From: CBDHHC01 sp965263345
GTDB taxonomy: Bacteria > Pseudomonadota > Alphaproteobacteria > Rhizobiales > CBDHHC01
Assembly (NCBI GenBank): GCA_965263345.1
Contig: CBDHHC010000012.1
Span: 165,703 to 229,702, forward strand
Direction: 5' to 3'
DNA length: 64,000 bases
Below the pieces are notes generated by a model, which was given only the letters and a program-made list of their open reading frames with translations, was not told where the DNA came from and did no database searches. Position 1 is the stretch's first letter, and each line of letters opens with the position of its first letter. Position numbers and translations under genes: made by a program. Shown here in pieces: positions 7,911 through 17,390 of this stretch.

Positions 7911-9569
7911 ATGGGCAATCCACAATATGTTTATCATATGGATCGCGTTTCAAAGACGTATCCAGGCGGCAAGCAAGTTCTTAAAGATATTCGGCTTTCT
8001 TTTTTACCCGGCGCAAAAATTGGTGTTGTTGGTCTTAACGGTGCCGGTAAATCAACACTCATGCGGGTTATGGCTGGTATTGACAAGGAGTTTGTTGGTG
8101 AAGCCTGGGCGGCAGAAGGCGTCAAGGTAGGCTATCTTCCTCAAGAACCAGAATTAAATACTGAAAAAGATGTCACTGGCAATGTTATGGAAGGTGTGTC
8201 TGAGAAGAAAGACAAACTTGATCGCTATAACGAATTGGCTGTGAATTATTCCGATGAAACCGCTGAAGAAATGGCAGAATTACAGGATTACATAGATGCA
8301 AATAATCTATGGGACCTGGATGCTCAAGTCGAGCAAGCTATGGATGCGCTTAGATGCCCTGCTGGTGATGCTGACGTGACCAAGCTTTCTGGTGGTGAAA
8401 AACGACGTGTTGCTCTTTGTAAACTTCTTTTGTCAAAACCAGATATTCTGCTCCTCGATGAGCCTACAAACCATCTTGATGCTGAGACAGTCGCGTGGCT
8501 TGATCGTTTTTTACAAGAATATCCTGGTATGGTTGTGCTTGTTACTCACGATCGTTATTTCCTTGATAATATTACGGAATGGACGCTTGAATTGGACCGT
8601 GGTGAAGGTGTTCCCTATCATGGTAACTACTCTTCCTGGCTTGAGCAAAAATCCAAGCGGATGGAACAAGAAGGTCGCCAGGATGACGCCAAACAGAAAG
8701 TTATGGCGCGAGAACTTGAATGGATCAGATCCAGCCCGAAAGCTCGTCAATCTAAGTCAAAAGCGCGTATTAAAGCTTATGAGCAAATGGTTGAAGATGC
8801 TGGTCGCGAGGACGTAGGAAAAGCGCAAATTCAAATTCCAGTTGGACCGCGCCTTGGTGGTGTCGTTATTGAGGCTGAAGGCTTGAAAAAGGGTTTTGAT
8901 GACCGTTTGTTAATTGATGATCTTTCTTTCAGACTTCCACCCGGTGGAATTGTTGGGGTTATTGGACCTAACGGTGCTGGTAAAACCACGCTGTTTAAAA
9001 TGATCTCAGGACAGGAACACCCTGATGATGGGGCGTTTAAAGTTGGTGAGACTGTCAAGCTTGGTTATGTTGATCAGTCTCGTGATGCGCTTGATGATAA
9101 TAAGACTGTCTGGGAAGAAATCTCAGGTGGTAATGATATTATTGAGCTTGGCAAACGAGAAGTTCAATCAAGGGCTTATGTGGGATGGTTTAATTTTAAA
9201 GGTGGTGATCAGCAAAAGAAAGTTGGACAACTTTCTGGTGGTGAGCGCAACCGCGTGCATTTGGCGAAAATGCTCAAAGAAGGCTCAAACCTTCTCCTCC
9301 TCGATGAGCCGACCAATGATCTTGATACAGAAACATTGTCTTCACTTGAAGCTGCTCTAGAAGATTTTCCTGGTTGTGCTGTGGTTATCAGCCACGATCG
9401 CTTCTTCTTAGACCGAATCGCGACGCATATTCTTGCCTTTGAAGGTGACAGTCATGTGGAATGGTTTGAAGGTAACTTTGCGGAGTATGAAGAAGATAAG
9501 AAGCGACGCCTTGGTGATGCTGCTGTTGAGCCTTCTCGGATTAAGTTTAAAAGATTCGACCGCGGATAG
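7911..9569 (+). CDS. ettA: Energy-dependent translational throttle protein EttA (ABC-F)
   Basis: A 552-residue ABC-F ATPase without membrane segments. Two nucleotide-binding domains are present, with Walker A GLNGAGKST and GPNGAGKTT, signatures LSGGEKRRVAL and LSGGERNRVHL, and Walker B strings ending LLLDEPTNHLD and LLLDEPTNDLD. The linker between the domains is long and charged (about 245-300), as in EttA. Family members bind the ribosomal E site and restrain the first peptide bond when ATP is low. Length and start (MGNPQYVYHMDRVSK) fit EttA closely. It appears monocistronic with a hairpin just after the stop. Confidence 0.95.
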   Translation: MGNPQYVYHMDRVSKTYPGGKQVLKDIRLSFLPGAKIGVVGLNGAGKSTLMRVMAGIDKEFVGEAWAAEGVKVGYLPQEPELNTEKDVTGNVMEGVSEKKDKLDRYNELAVNYSDETAEEMAELQDYIDANNLWDLDAQVEQAMDALRCPAGDADVTKLSGGEKRRVALCKLLLSKPDILLLDEPTNHLDAETVAWLDRFLQEYPGMVVLVTHDRYFLDNITEWTLELDRGEGVPYHGNYSSWLEQKSKRMEQEGRQDDAKQKVMARELEWIRSSPKARQSKSKARIKAYEQMVEDAGREDVGKAQIQIPVGPRLGGVVIEAEGLKKGFDDRLLIDDLSFRLPPGGIVGVIGPNGAGKTTLFKMISGQEHPDDGAFKVGETVKLGYVDQSRDALDDNKTVWEEISGGNDIIELGKREVQSRAYVGWFNFKGGDQQKKVGQLSGGERNRVHLAKMLKEGSNLLLLDEPTNDLDTETLSSLEAALEDFPGCAVVISHDRFFLDRIATHILAFEGDSHVEWFEGNFAEYEEDKKRRLGDAAVEPSRIKFKRFDRG

Positions 9570-9575
9570 GTTGTT

Positions 9576-9602
9576 AAGAGAGTAACTTATGTTGCTCTCT
9601 TT
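9576..9602 (+). terminator. Hairpin terminator after ettA
   Basis: AAGAGAGTAAC and GTTGCTCTCTT form an 11-bp stem (one G-T pair) with a TTAT loop seven bases after the ettA stop codon. The tail TTCTTAC is only moderately T-rich. It lies between convergent genes and may serve both. Confidence 0.65.
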
Positions 9603-9610
9603 CTTACTGA

Positions 9611-10294
9611 TTAATTGTGGTTTAAAGCTATTACGAGCGCATTTACATTGCCGCCTTGCTCGTCAACAAAGTTATTAAACAGATCTCGTTGGAACGGTAC
9701 AAGCCATAATCCAAGAATGCGGATATCTCTGATTTTATAGGAGTTTTTATGAGGTGTCAGGCGCCATTGTACCTCATGTGCGGCTCCTGCTTTTAAATAG
9801 ACAACCGTGTCGACTATTACTGCTCCATTTTCTTTGAAGCTAGGCGAGTTTACCTTCGCACTTATGACTTCATAAACTCTAGACTGATCCATGAAATATC
9901 TGGCCATGAATTTCGCAACGCCACGATAGTATGACGTTCGGCGGGACCTTGGTAGTTTAGTTTTATAAGTCCCAAGAGAATACTGACCAATACTCTTTAG
10001 GTCTGCGTGTCTACGAATAATGTTTTCGAGTCTTTTTTTCGAACCAGCTTTTACAGCCTTCATCAATTGACGAGCGACTTTTTTCATATATATGACAGCT
10101 TTGTCATTTTTAGGCTTGGCATAACTTTTGGGAGAATGTGTTAGAGAACCACCCAAAATTACTATAGCAAAGCAAATAAGAATTATATTTTTCAAAGACT
10201 TGACTTGCAAAATATTTGTAAATTGTTTTGTCATTTTTCCCAGAAGCCTTAAAATGGAACTGTAATGAGTTCTAAATGTATTAAGTTTTTGCAT
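9611..10294 (-). CDS. MlaC/Ttg2D-family phospholipid-binding protein
   Basis: A 227-residue exported protein. A hydrophobic stretch near residues 36-53 followed by SYAKPKND acts as the signal peptide, so the real start may be the ATG at 10234 (MTKQFTNIL), which gives a normal-length leader. The body has the toluene-tolerance/MlaC pattern: a helical N-terminus with LENIIRRHADLKSIGQYSLG, an FMARYF segment and strands ending in IRDIRILGLWL. The family carries phospholipids across the periplasm for the Mla ABC system. Here it stands alone without mlaD, mlaE or mlaF, as also seen for hopanoid-associated HpnM-type proteins, so a partner must lie elsewhere. Confidence 0.75.
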   Translation of the reverse strand: MQKLNTFRTHYSSILRLLGKMTKQFTNILQVKSLKNIILICFAIVILGGSLTHSPKSYAKPKNDKAVIYMKKVARQLMKAVKAGSKKRLENIIRRHADLKSIGQYSLGTYKTKLPRSRRTSYYRGVAKFMARYFMDQSRVYEVISAKVNSPSFKENGAVIVDTVVYLKAGAAHEVQWRLTPHKNSYKIRDIRILGLWLVPFQRDLFNNFVDEQGGNVNALVIALNHN

Positions 10295-10469
10295 TAAATT
10301 AGACTTTTATAATGCCTAAAACAAATAGATTCAATCTCAATAATGTTTAAGAATAACTCTTGACGACATTATGGTCTTCATAACAGGAGTTATCTCTTGG
10401 TTATTTTTCAATCATTAAGAGTAGCTTCATAATATTACCAGAATCTCCTTGCTCTCAATATAAAATAGG

Positions 10470-10487
10470 TATAAAGATATCTTTATA
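10470..10487. promoter_or_regulatory. Perfect 18-bp palindrome, probable operator of the met operon
   Basis: TATAAAGATATCTTTATA is a perfect inverted repeat ending nine bases before the first possible start codon of the ArsR-type gene. ArsR-family repressors bind AT-rich palindromes of this size, and S-adenosylhomocysteine-responsive members control methionine-cycle genes. Autoregulation of the operon through this site is inferred. Confidence 0.65.
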
Positions 10488-10496
10488 TATTAAATT

Positions 10497-11540
10497 GTGT
10501 TGAGTGCATTTGGGATGCTTAAATCATTTACAGCAGAAGAATTGGTTAATGCCTTGAAAGCAGCTGGCGAAACAACTCGTCTGAGGCTTTTACTATTGCT
10601 GGCTGAAAGTGAATTGAATGTAAAAGACCTTACACGGATTTTAGGACAAAGCCAGCCTCGAATTAGCCGTCACTTGAAACTGATGTTAGAAGCCGGGCTT
10701 GTGGAACGTTTTCGTGAAGGAAGCTGGGTTTATTTCAGACTCTCAGAAAATAATGCTTCACGACAGATTTTACGCGCTATTTTTGATATCTTAAACATCG
10801 AAGATGCTGTTTTGGTTCGTGATCGTGCACGTGCCAGCGCGGTAAAACAAGAGCGAACAGAGTCCGCACAACAATATTTTAGAGAACATGCGGCTGAATG
10901 GGATAAAATTCGTTCACTTCATTTATCGGAAAAAGACGTTGAAGCATCAATGTCCGGAATTTTAGGTTCTGGGCCCTTTGAAACATTGGTTGATCTTGGA
11001 ACTGGCACAGGCCGTATGCTGGAATTGTTTGCCCCTTACATTCAAAAGGGGATCGGCATTGATATGAATCCTGATATGCTGGCCTATGCAAGAAGTAAGC
11101 TTGATGATACGTCTTTACATCATTGTCAGGTTCGTTACGGCGATCTGTCTCATGTTCCACTTGATAATGATTGTGCTGATGTCGTCATTCTTCATCAAGT
11201 TTTACACTTTTTTGATGACCCTATCGTTGCTATTCGAGAAGCGGAACGTATTCTCAAAGTTAATGGCAAACTGCTCGTGGTAGACTTCGCACCACATGAG
11301 CTTGAGTTTTTAAGAGAAGATTTTGCTCATATCCGCCTTGGATTTGGCAAAGATTATCTAGAGCAATGTATTAAAAGTTGTGACCTTAAACTTATTCAAC
11401 ACAAAGATCTTGTATCACCGAATAATAGCGAAAAAAAACAGCTTACTGTTTCCATCTGGCTAGCTGAAAAAGAACAAAATGCATCTTCTGCACATAAATC
11501 TAATCAGACAGGTTCTTTATCTTTGGAGAAACTCCCTTAA
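10497..11540 (+). CDS. ArsR-family regulator fused to a SAM-dependent methyltransferase
   Basis: A 347-residue two-domain protein. Residues about 10-85 are an ArsR winged helix (LNVKDLTRILGQSQPRISRH, then LMLEAGLVERFREGSWVYF). Residues about 150-310 are a class I methyltransferase with motif I as LVDLGTGTGRMLEL and the acidic motif II as IGIDMNPDM. Fusions of this kind stand in front of metF/metH in many alphaproteobacteria and are thought to sense SAM or SAH. It is immediately followed by metF without a gap. The frame opens with GTG at 10497; an ATG at 10515 is an alternative. The upstream palindrome is its likely target. Confidence 0.88.
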   Translation: MLSAFGMLKSFTAEELVNALKAAGETTRLRLLLLLAESELNVKDLTRILGQSQPRISRHLKLMLEAGLVERFREGSWVYFRLSENNASRQILRAIFDILNIEDAVLVRDRARASAVKQERTESAQQYFREHAAEWDKIRSLHLSEKDVEASMSGILGSGPFETLVDLGTGTGRMLELFAPYIQKGIGIDMNPDMLAYARSKLDDTSLHHCQVRYGDLSHVPLDNDCADVVILHQVLHFFDDPIVAIREAERILKVNGKLLVVDFAPHELEFLREDFAHIRLGFGKDYLEQCIKSCDLKLIQHKDLVSPNNSEKKQLTVSIWLAEKEQNASSAHKSNQTGSLSLEKLP

Positions 11541-12443
11541 ATGATGAAAAAATATAATTATAAACAATTGAAGTTATCTGACCAGGATTTAACGATATCC
11601 TTTGAATTCTTCCCTCCTAAAACGGATAAAATGGAAGAAACTCTATGGAGCTCAATTGCTCGTCTGTCTGTACTTAATCCAACATTTGTTTCGGTCACCT
11701 ATGGTGCGGGTGGTTCTACACGTGAGCGAACTCATTCAACAGTTAGCAGAATTGTTAAAGACACACACCTTAAGCCTGCTGCCCATCTTACATGTGTGGC
11801 TGCAACAAAAGATGATGTTAATGAGGTTATTCAATCCTACTGGGATGCTGGTGTTCGGCATATTGTTGCTCTAAGAGGCGACCCTCCAGAAGGTATTGGA
11901 CATAAATACGAACCTTTTCCAGGCGGTTATGCTGGAAGTGTAGAATTAGTAAAAGGTATTAAAGAGATTGGTGATTTTGAGGTTTCTGTTTCTGCTTACC
12001 CTGAAAAACACCCTGAAAGCAGCTCTTTAGAATCTGATCTTGATTTGTTGCAAGCTAAAGTTGATGCGGGGGCCGATAGAGCGATTACACAGTTCTTTTT
12101 TGACAATGAGCATTATTTCCGCTTTCTTGAGGCCGTTACAGCAAGAGGTATCAATATTCCTATAACGCCAGGTATCATTCCTATTCACAGCTTTAAGCAA
12201 ATTACTAAATTTTCTGAACAGTGTGGAACCTCAATACCTAACTGGTTAGCTCAACGTTTTGAAGGTCTTGATGATGATCCTGAAACACGAAAGCTTATTT
12301 CAGCGACAGTCGTTGCTGAACAAGTCCAAGACCTGGTTGAACATGGAATTAAGGATTTCCATTTTTACACATTAAACCGGGCTGATCTGGTTTATGCAAT
12401 TTGCCATTTACTTGGTGTTCGACCCTCTGCTATGCAGGCTTAA
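11541..12443 (+). CDS. metF: Methylenetetrahydrofolate reductase
   Basis: A 300-residue TIM-barrel flavoprotein that reduces 5,10-methylene-THF to 5-methyl-THF, the methyl donor for methionine synthase. Recognisable parts are ISFEFFPPKTDKMEETLW near the start, VSVTYGAGGSTRERT, the ALRGDPP loop (about residue 112), and QFFFDNEHYFRF with ITPGIIPIHS towards the C-terminus. Length is normal. It abuts the stop of the regulator gene and precedes the two metH genes by 29 bp, so regulation with them is very likely. Confidence 0.95.
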   Translation: MMKKYNYKQLKLSDQDLTISFEFFPPKTDKMEETLWSSIARLSVLNPTFVSVTYGAGGSTRERTHSTVSRIVKDTHLKPAAHLTCVAATKDDVNEVIQSYWDAGVRHIVALRGDPPEGIGHKYEPFPGGYAGSVELVKGIKEIGDFEVSVSAYPEKHPESSSLESDLDLLQAKVDAGADRAITQFFFDNEHYFRFLEAVTARGINIPITPGIIPIHSFKQITKFSEQCGTSIPNWLAQRFEGLDDDPETRKLISATVVAEQVQDLVEHGIKDFHFYTLNRADLVYAICHLLGVRPSAMQA

Positions 12444-12472
12444 TAGAAACTCGGATAGTAAAGTAATATTCT

Positions 12473-13552
12473 ATGTTTGATAAAATAAATTCACCTTATG
12501 CAGATCCCAAAGCTGAACTGACAAAACAAGCTCAAAAACGTATTCTTATGTTAGATGGTGCTATGGGAACCATGATCCAAAAACATAAATTTGGCGAAGC
12601 TGAATATCGTGGTGATCGTTTTGCTGACTGGAAAAGCGATGTGAAGGGCAATAATGACCTTTTAGTATTAACCCAGCCTGACGCTATCAGAGATATCCAT
12701 GAGGCCTATCTTGAAGCTGGTTCTGATATTGTCTCAACAAATACTTTCAATGGTACCAGTATTTCTATGGCTGATTATCATATGGAAGAGCTGGCTTATG
12801 AAATAAATTATGCAGCTGCCAAGCTCGCCCGTGAAGCCGCAAATAAATATAGTGCTCTGACACCTGAAAAACCCCGTTTTGTTGCTGGCGCGATTGGTCC
12901 CACAAATAGAACCGCTTCCATTTCGCCAGATGTGAATAATCCAGGGTACCGGAATGTGACATTTGATGAACTTGTCGAGGCTTATGCGGAACAAACCAAA
13001 GGCCTTATTCAGGGTGGTGCCGATGCTTTGATGATTGAAACCATTTTTGATACTCTCAATGCCAAAGCTGCTGGGTTCGCGGTTAAGCAGGTTCTTGAAG
13101 AACTGAACTTGGATCTTCCAATAATGATATCTGGTACAATTACAGATCTATCAGGCAGAAACTTATCTGGTCAGACTCCTGAGGCTTTCTGGTATTCAAT
13201 GAGGCATTTAGAGCCGTTTTCAATCGGACTGAACTGTTCTTTTGGTGCAGAGCAACTCCGCCCAGCCGTCGCTGAAATTAGCAAAGTTTCTGAGTGTTTT
13301 GTGAGTACCTATCCTAACGCAGGTTTGCCGAATGAAATGGGAGAATATGATGAAGGCCCAGAAGAAATGGCCCCGAAGATGGAAGAATGGGCTCGTGATG
13401 GCTTGATAAATCTTGTCGGAGGGTGTTGCGGTACAACACCTGAGCATATAAAAATGATAGCAGATGCAGTCAGTAAATATTCTCCAAGAGAATTGAAAGA
13501 TGTACCTGTAAAAACCAGACTTTCAGGTCTTGAGCCCTTTGTGTTTGGTTAA
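12473..13552 (+). CDS. metH: Methionine synthase, homocysteine-binding subunit (split MetH)
   Basis: A 359-residue protein equal to the first module of cobalamin-dependent methionine synthase. It activates homocysteine with a zinc ion held by three cysteines: one in GLNCSFGAEQLRP and two in GGCCGTTPEHI near the C-terminus. The start LMLDGAMGTMIQKHKF is typical. The remaining modules are in the next gene, 44 bp downstream. Such a two-gene arrangement is known in Caulobacter and other alphaproteobacteria, so this is not a broken gene: both parts end cleanly between modules. Confidence 0.93.
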   Translation: MFDKINSPYADPKAELTKQAQKRILMLDGAMGTMIQKHKFGEAEYRGDRFADWKSDVKGNNDLLVLTQPDAIRDIHEAYLEAGSDIVSTNTFNGTSISMADYHMEELAYEINYAAAKLAREAANKYSALTPEKPRFVAGAIGPTNRTASISPDVNNPGYRNVTFDELVEAYAEQTKGLIQGGADALMIETIFDTLNAKAAGFAVKQVLEELNLDLPIMISGTITDLSGRNLSGQTPEAFWYSMRHLEPFSIGLNCSFGAEQLRPAVAEISKVSECFVSTYPNAGLPNEMGEYDEGPEEMAPKMEEWARDGLINLVGGCCGTTPEHIKMIADAVSKYSPRELKDVPVKTRLSGLEPFVFG

Positions 13553-13596
13553 TTTTAAGAAAAACTTAGTCTTGAGTGTTTTGAAGGTTTAAATTT

Positions 13597-16275
13597 GTGA
13601 CAAGCGCAGCAACAATATTTATTAATATCGGAGAGCGGACCAATGTGACAGGGTCTGCAAAATTTCGTAAGCTAATTGAGGCTGATGATTATGATACAGC
13701 CCTAACAGTTGCTCGCCAGCAGGTCGAAAATGGTGCGCAGGTTATTGACATTAACATGGATGAGGGCATGCTTGACTCTGAGAAGGCTATGGTCACATTC
13801 TTGAACCTTCTTGCGGCTGAACCCGATATTTCCCGTGTTCCGGTTATGATTGACTCTTCTAAATGGTCGGTTATTGAAGCTGGCCTTAAATGCGTTCAGG
13901 GCAAGGCAATTGTAAATTCAATTTCTCTTAAAGAAGGTGAAGATCCTTTCCTTGAGCAAGCTCGGATCATCAGACGTTATGGCGCCGCAGCTGTGGTGAT
14001 GGCATTTGATGAAGTTGGTCAGGCAGAAACAGCAGATCGGAAGTTTGAAATTTGTGAGCGTGCTTATAAACTCCTAACGGAAAAAATTAACTTTCCACCT
14101 GAAGATATTATTTTTGACCCAAATGTTTTTGCTGTGGCAACTGGCATTGAAGAGCATAATAATTATGGGGTTGATTTTATTGAGGCTTGCAAGCGCATAA
14201 AAGCAAATCTCCCTCATGCCCATATTTCTGGAGGGGTTTCCAATCTTTCGTTCTCATTTCGTGGGAATAATGCTGTCCGTGAAGCAATGCATTCTGTTTT
14301 CCTGTATCACGCTATTCAAGCAGGCATGGATATGGGCATTGTGAATGCCGGGCAGCTTGCAATTTACGAAGATATTCCAACTGAGCTTAGAGACTTGGTC
14401 GAGGATGTTATTCTCAATAGAAGAGATGATGCCACAGATCGCCTTCTAGAAGCTGCGGACACTTATAAAGGCCAAGGCGGGAAGAAGAAAGAAGAAGATT
14501 TAAGCTGGCGTGAAGAAGATGTTGAGAAACGTATAGAGCACGCGCTCGTTAACGGGATCAATAAGTTTATTGTTGAAGATACCGAAGAAGCCCGACAGAA
14601 ATTTGATCGTCCTCTTCATGTGATTGAAGGCCCGCTTATGAACGGGATGAATGTTGTTGGGGATCTGTTTGGCGCTGGAAAGATGTTCTTGCCACAAGTG
14701 GTGAAGTCTGCCCGTGTTATGAAGCAAGCTGTTGCTTATCTTATGCCTTATATGGAGCAAGAGAAAAAAGAGATGGGGCTTGAAAATGCGGCAAATGCTG
14801 GCAAAGTCCTCATGGCAACTGTTAAGGGTGATGTTCATGATATTGGTAAGAATATTGTGGGTGTGGTCCTTCAATGTAATAATTTTGAAGTGATTGATAT
14901 GGGCGTCATGGTGCCTTGTCAGCAAATCTTAGAAAAGGCCAAAGAAGAAAAGGTTGATATTATTGGACTCTCTGGTCTAATTACTCCTAGTCTTGATGAG
15001 ATGTGCTTTGTGGCTTCGGAAATGGAGCGGGAAGGTTTTCAGATCCCACTTCTTATTGGTGGTGCTACGACAAGCCGTATTCATACTGCTGTTAAAATTA
15101 ATCCTAATTATCAAAAAGGCCAGGCTATTTATGTAACTGATGCCAGCCGTGCTGTTGGGGTTGCCTCACAATTGATGTCTGATGATAAGGTTACCTATCT
15201 GAGTGATATTCGGGATGATTATGTAAAAATGGCTGAAGCCCATGCGCGGGGACAAAGTGATAAAGCACGTTTATCCATTAAAGATGCACGCGCTAATAAA
15301 ATCTCGATAGATTGGGAGAAAAGTGCTCCTAAGAAACCACAATTCCTCGGGACAAAATTATTTGAGGATTATGATCTTTCTGAACTTGTTCCTTTTATTG
15401 ACTGGACACCATTCTTTTCTACCTGGGAGCTCAAGGGCCAATATCCTCGCATTCTTGAAGATGATACTATGGGTGAAACGGCACGATCGCTCTTTAAAGA
15501 TGCCCAGGCTATGCTTGAACAGATTCTCGAGGAAAAATGGCTTAAGGCGAATGCTGTCATCGGTTTCTGGCCAGCGAACAGTATTCATGATGATGATATT
15601 GAGCTTTACACTGATGAAAGTCGCGGAGAACGTCTTACGCTCCTGCATAGCCTTCGACAGCAGATATCGAGAGGCTCCAAACGTGCCAATGCTGCCTTAG
15701 CAGATTTTATTGCTCCAAAAGACAGTGGTCTAGATGATTATATTGGTGGATTTGCTGTCACTACAGGTATTGGTGAAGAGGCAATTGCTGCTCGATATGA
15801 TCGTGCCAACGATGATTATAATAAGATCATGGTCTCTGCACTTGCAGATCGGTTAGCTGAAGCTTTCGCTGAGCATATGCATATGCGCGTTCGAAGAGAG
15901 TTCTGGGGATATGCAAGTGATGAAAGTTTATCAAATGAGGATTTGATCGCAGAACAATATCATGGTATCCGCCCTGCCCCAGGTTATCCTGCTCAGCCGG
16001 ATCATACTGAAAAACGTACTTTGTTTGATTTGCTTGGTGCTGAAGAAAAAGCAGGCATTAAATTGACCGAAAGCTTTGCTATGTGGCCGGGTTCTGCCGT
16101 CTCCGGACTATATTTTTCTCATCCTGAAAGTTATTATTTTGGTGTTGGCAAAATAGAACGAGACCAGGTTGTGGATTATGCAAAACGAAAAGGATGGGAT
16201 TTAGACACAGCTGAGAAATGGCTTGCTCCAATCTTAAACTATAATCCCAAAGCTGCAGACAGTGCTGCAGCTTAG
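13597..16275 (+). CDS. metH: Methionine synthase, folate/B12/reactivation subunit (split MetH)
   Basis: An 892-residue protein with the last three modules of MetH. The pterin-binding barrel starts INIGERTNVTGSAKF; the cobalamin cap and Rossmann modules follow, with the cobalt-ligand motif DVHDIGKN at about residue 410; the activation domain near the C-terminus has RPAPGYPAQPDHTEK for SAM binding. It moves the methyl group from 5-methyl-THF to homocysteine held by the preceding subunit. The start is a GTG with GAAGG about ten bases before it. It closes the regulator-metF-metH-metH operon. Confidence 0.93.
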   Translation: MTSAATIFINIGERTNVTGSAKFRKLIEADDYDTALTVARQQVENGAQVIDINMDEGMLDSEKAMVTFLNLLAAEPDISRVPVMIDSSKWSVIEAGLKCVQGKAIVNSISLKEGEDPFLEQARIIRRYGAAAVVMAFDEVGQAETADRKFEICERAYKLLTEKINFPPEDIIFDPNVFAVATGIEEHNNYGVDFIEACKRIKANLPHAHISGGVSNLSFSFRGNNAVREAMHSVFLYHAIQAGMDMGIVNAGQLAIYEDIPTELRDLVEDVILNRRDDATDRLLEAADTYKGQGGKKKEEDLSWREEDVEKRIEHALVNGINKFIVEDTEEARQKFDRPLHVIEGPLMNGMNVVGDLFGAGKMFLPQVVKSARVMKQAVAYLMPYMEQEKKEMGLENAANAGKVLMATVKGDVHDIGKNIVGVVLQCNNFEVIDMGVMVPCQQILEKAKEEKVDIIGLSGLITPSLDEMCFVASEMEREGFQIPLLIGGATTSRIHTAVKINPNYQKGQAIYVTDASRAVGVASQLMSDDKVTYLSDIRDDYVKMAEAHARGQSDKARLSIKDARANKISIDWEKSAPKKPQFLGTKLFEDYDLSELVPFIDWTPFFSTWELKGQYPRILEDDTMGETARSLFKDAQAMLEQILEEKWLKANAVIGFWPANSIHDDDIELYTDESRGERLTLLHSLRQQISRGSKRANAALADFIAPKDSGLDDYIGGFAVTTGIGEEAIAARYDRANDDYNKIMVSALADRLAEAFAEHMHMRVRREFWGYASDESLSNEDLIAEQYHGIRPAPGYPAQPDHTEKRTLFDLLGAEEKAGIKLTESFAMWPGSAVSGLYFSHPESYYFGVGKIERDQVVDYAKRKGWDLDTAEKWLAPILNYNPKAADSAAA

Positions 16276-16315
16276 TGATATCTTCGTTGAGCTTCCCAAG
16301 TTGCTATTTTAAAAC

Positions 16316-16822
16316 TTAATCGTTTTGCATTTTCTGAATTTTTTCAGTTGTTTTCTGATTTGCTTCCTGAAAAGCACTTCCAGAATGTTGAGCAACTTCT
16401 TGGGCTGTTTCTACAAATTCTTTGGTCTGGTGACCTGCTGCTTCCATCTGGTTTTGCAAGAATTTAGACATAACCTCACGTGCTTCATTTGCAGACTTAC
16501 AACCAGCCATTTCCTGCATTGCGTCGAATGCGGCCTTAGAATTTGCATTAAAGTTATTTAAAGCCTTTTCACCAAGTTTTTGTGTGCCTTGTGTAACAAT
16601 TTCAAGAGCCTGCATATAATTGTCTTTTGCATCCTGCGTTACTTCCAGGGCATTGGCATAAAGGGCTTTGCTTTTTTGTATATTTTCCTCAGCTAACTCT
16701 TTCACTTTATCAGGGTGTTCAAAGTCTTTTGCTGCAGAAATAAGATCTTCAGTCTGCTTCCTGAACTGCTCAGTTGTTTTCTGAATTACATCCTGAGTCT
16801 GTTTTATAAATTCATCATTCAT
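16316..16822 (-). CDS. Phasin-family protein
   Basis: A protein of about 168 residues that is almost entirely helical, rich in Lys, Glu, Gln and Ala and without cysteine-based or catalytic motifs apart from one GCKS segment. The heptad-like pattern with repeated TQ and FxxQ phrases (QTEDLISAAKDF, AFDAMQEMAGCKSANEA) matches phasins, which coat polyhydroxyalkanoate granules. The ATG at 16822 (MNDEFIKQTQ) follows a GAGGAAA sequence and is preferred over two upstream ATGs. It points away from metH and converges on it. Confidence 0.85.
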   Translation of the reverse strand: MNDEFIKQTQDVIQKTTEQFRKQTEDLISAAKDFEHPDKVKELAEENIQKSKALYANALEVTQDAKDNYMQALEIVTQGTQKLGEKALNNFNANSKAAFDAMQEMAGCKSANEAREVMSKFLQNQMEAAGHQTKEFVETAQEVAQHSGSAFQEANQKTTEKIQKMQND

Positions 16823-16852
16823 TTTATATATTTCCTCTATCATTGCACGCAT

Positions 16853-17390
16853 AGTGCCCGGATTGAAGTCTCACACCAAACATCATGTTTCTGATATTTA
16901 TAACCTCAAAAAAAGTGATTGGCTATTTACCATTTATGATGAAGTAATTTTGGCTAAACTGCTATGCAGAAAAGAAATCTTACTGATTCTTTTCTGAAGT
17001 TTTCTATCACAAATTTTTATATAGGTATATTGATCAAAATCAGCGCGGGACAATTTGTACATATGAATACTGTATTATAGAAAATATAGCAGAGGGTTAT
17101 TGTAAGTTGTGTAAGTTGATATGGAGGTGTTACTTGAACAGTATAGTTTTTTATTGTGCATTGTGTAATCAGTAGGGTGGTGACTTTAAATGTTTTTAGA
17201 AATCTTCGTTTGCCGTTTCTGAAGCAGTCTCTCCACTTTATTTCTTTTATCTAAGTCATAAAAAAGAACTAGCATGTTGTGATTTTTTTTAGAGCGCACT
17301 CTAAATTGGACATAAAAGTTAAATTTCATTGTTTGAAAATTTTAATTCATAATTCAGGGAAATAAATTTGACAAATCAACTCTCGACAGA
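16853..17390. other. Intergenic region with no recognised gene
   Basis: About 540 AT-rich bases between the phasin start and a GNAT remnant. It must hold the phasin promoter. I see no frame with protein-like character, no strong hairpin and no repeat. Confidence 0.5.
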
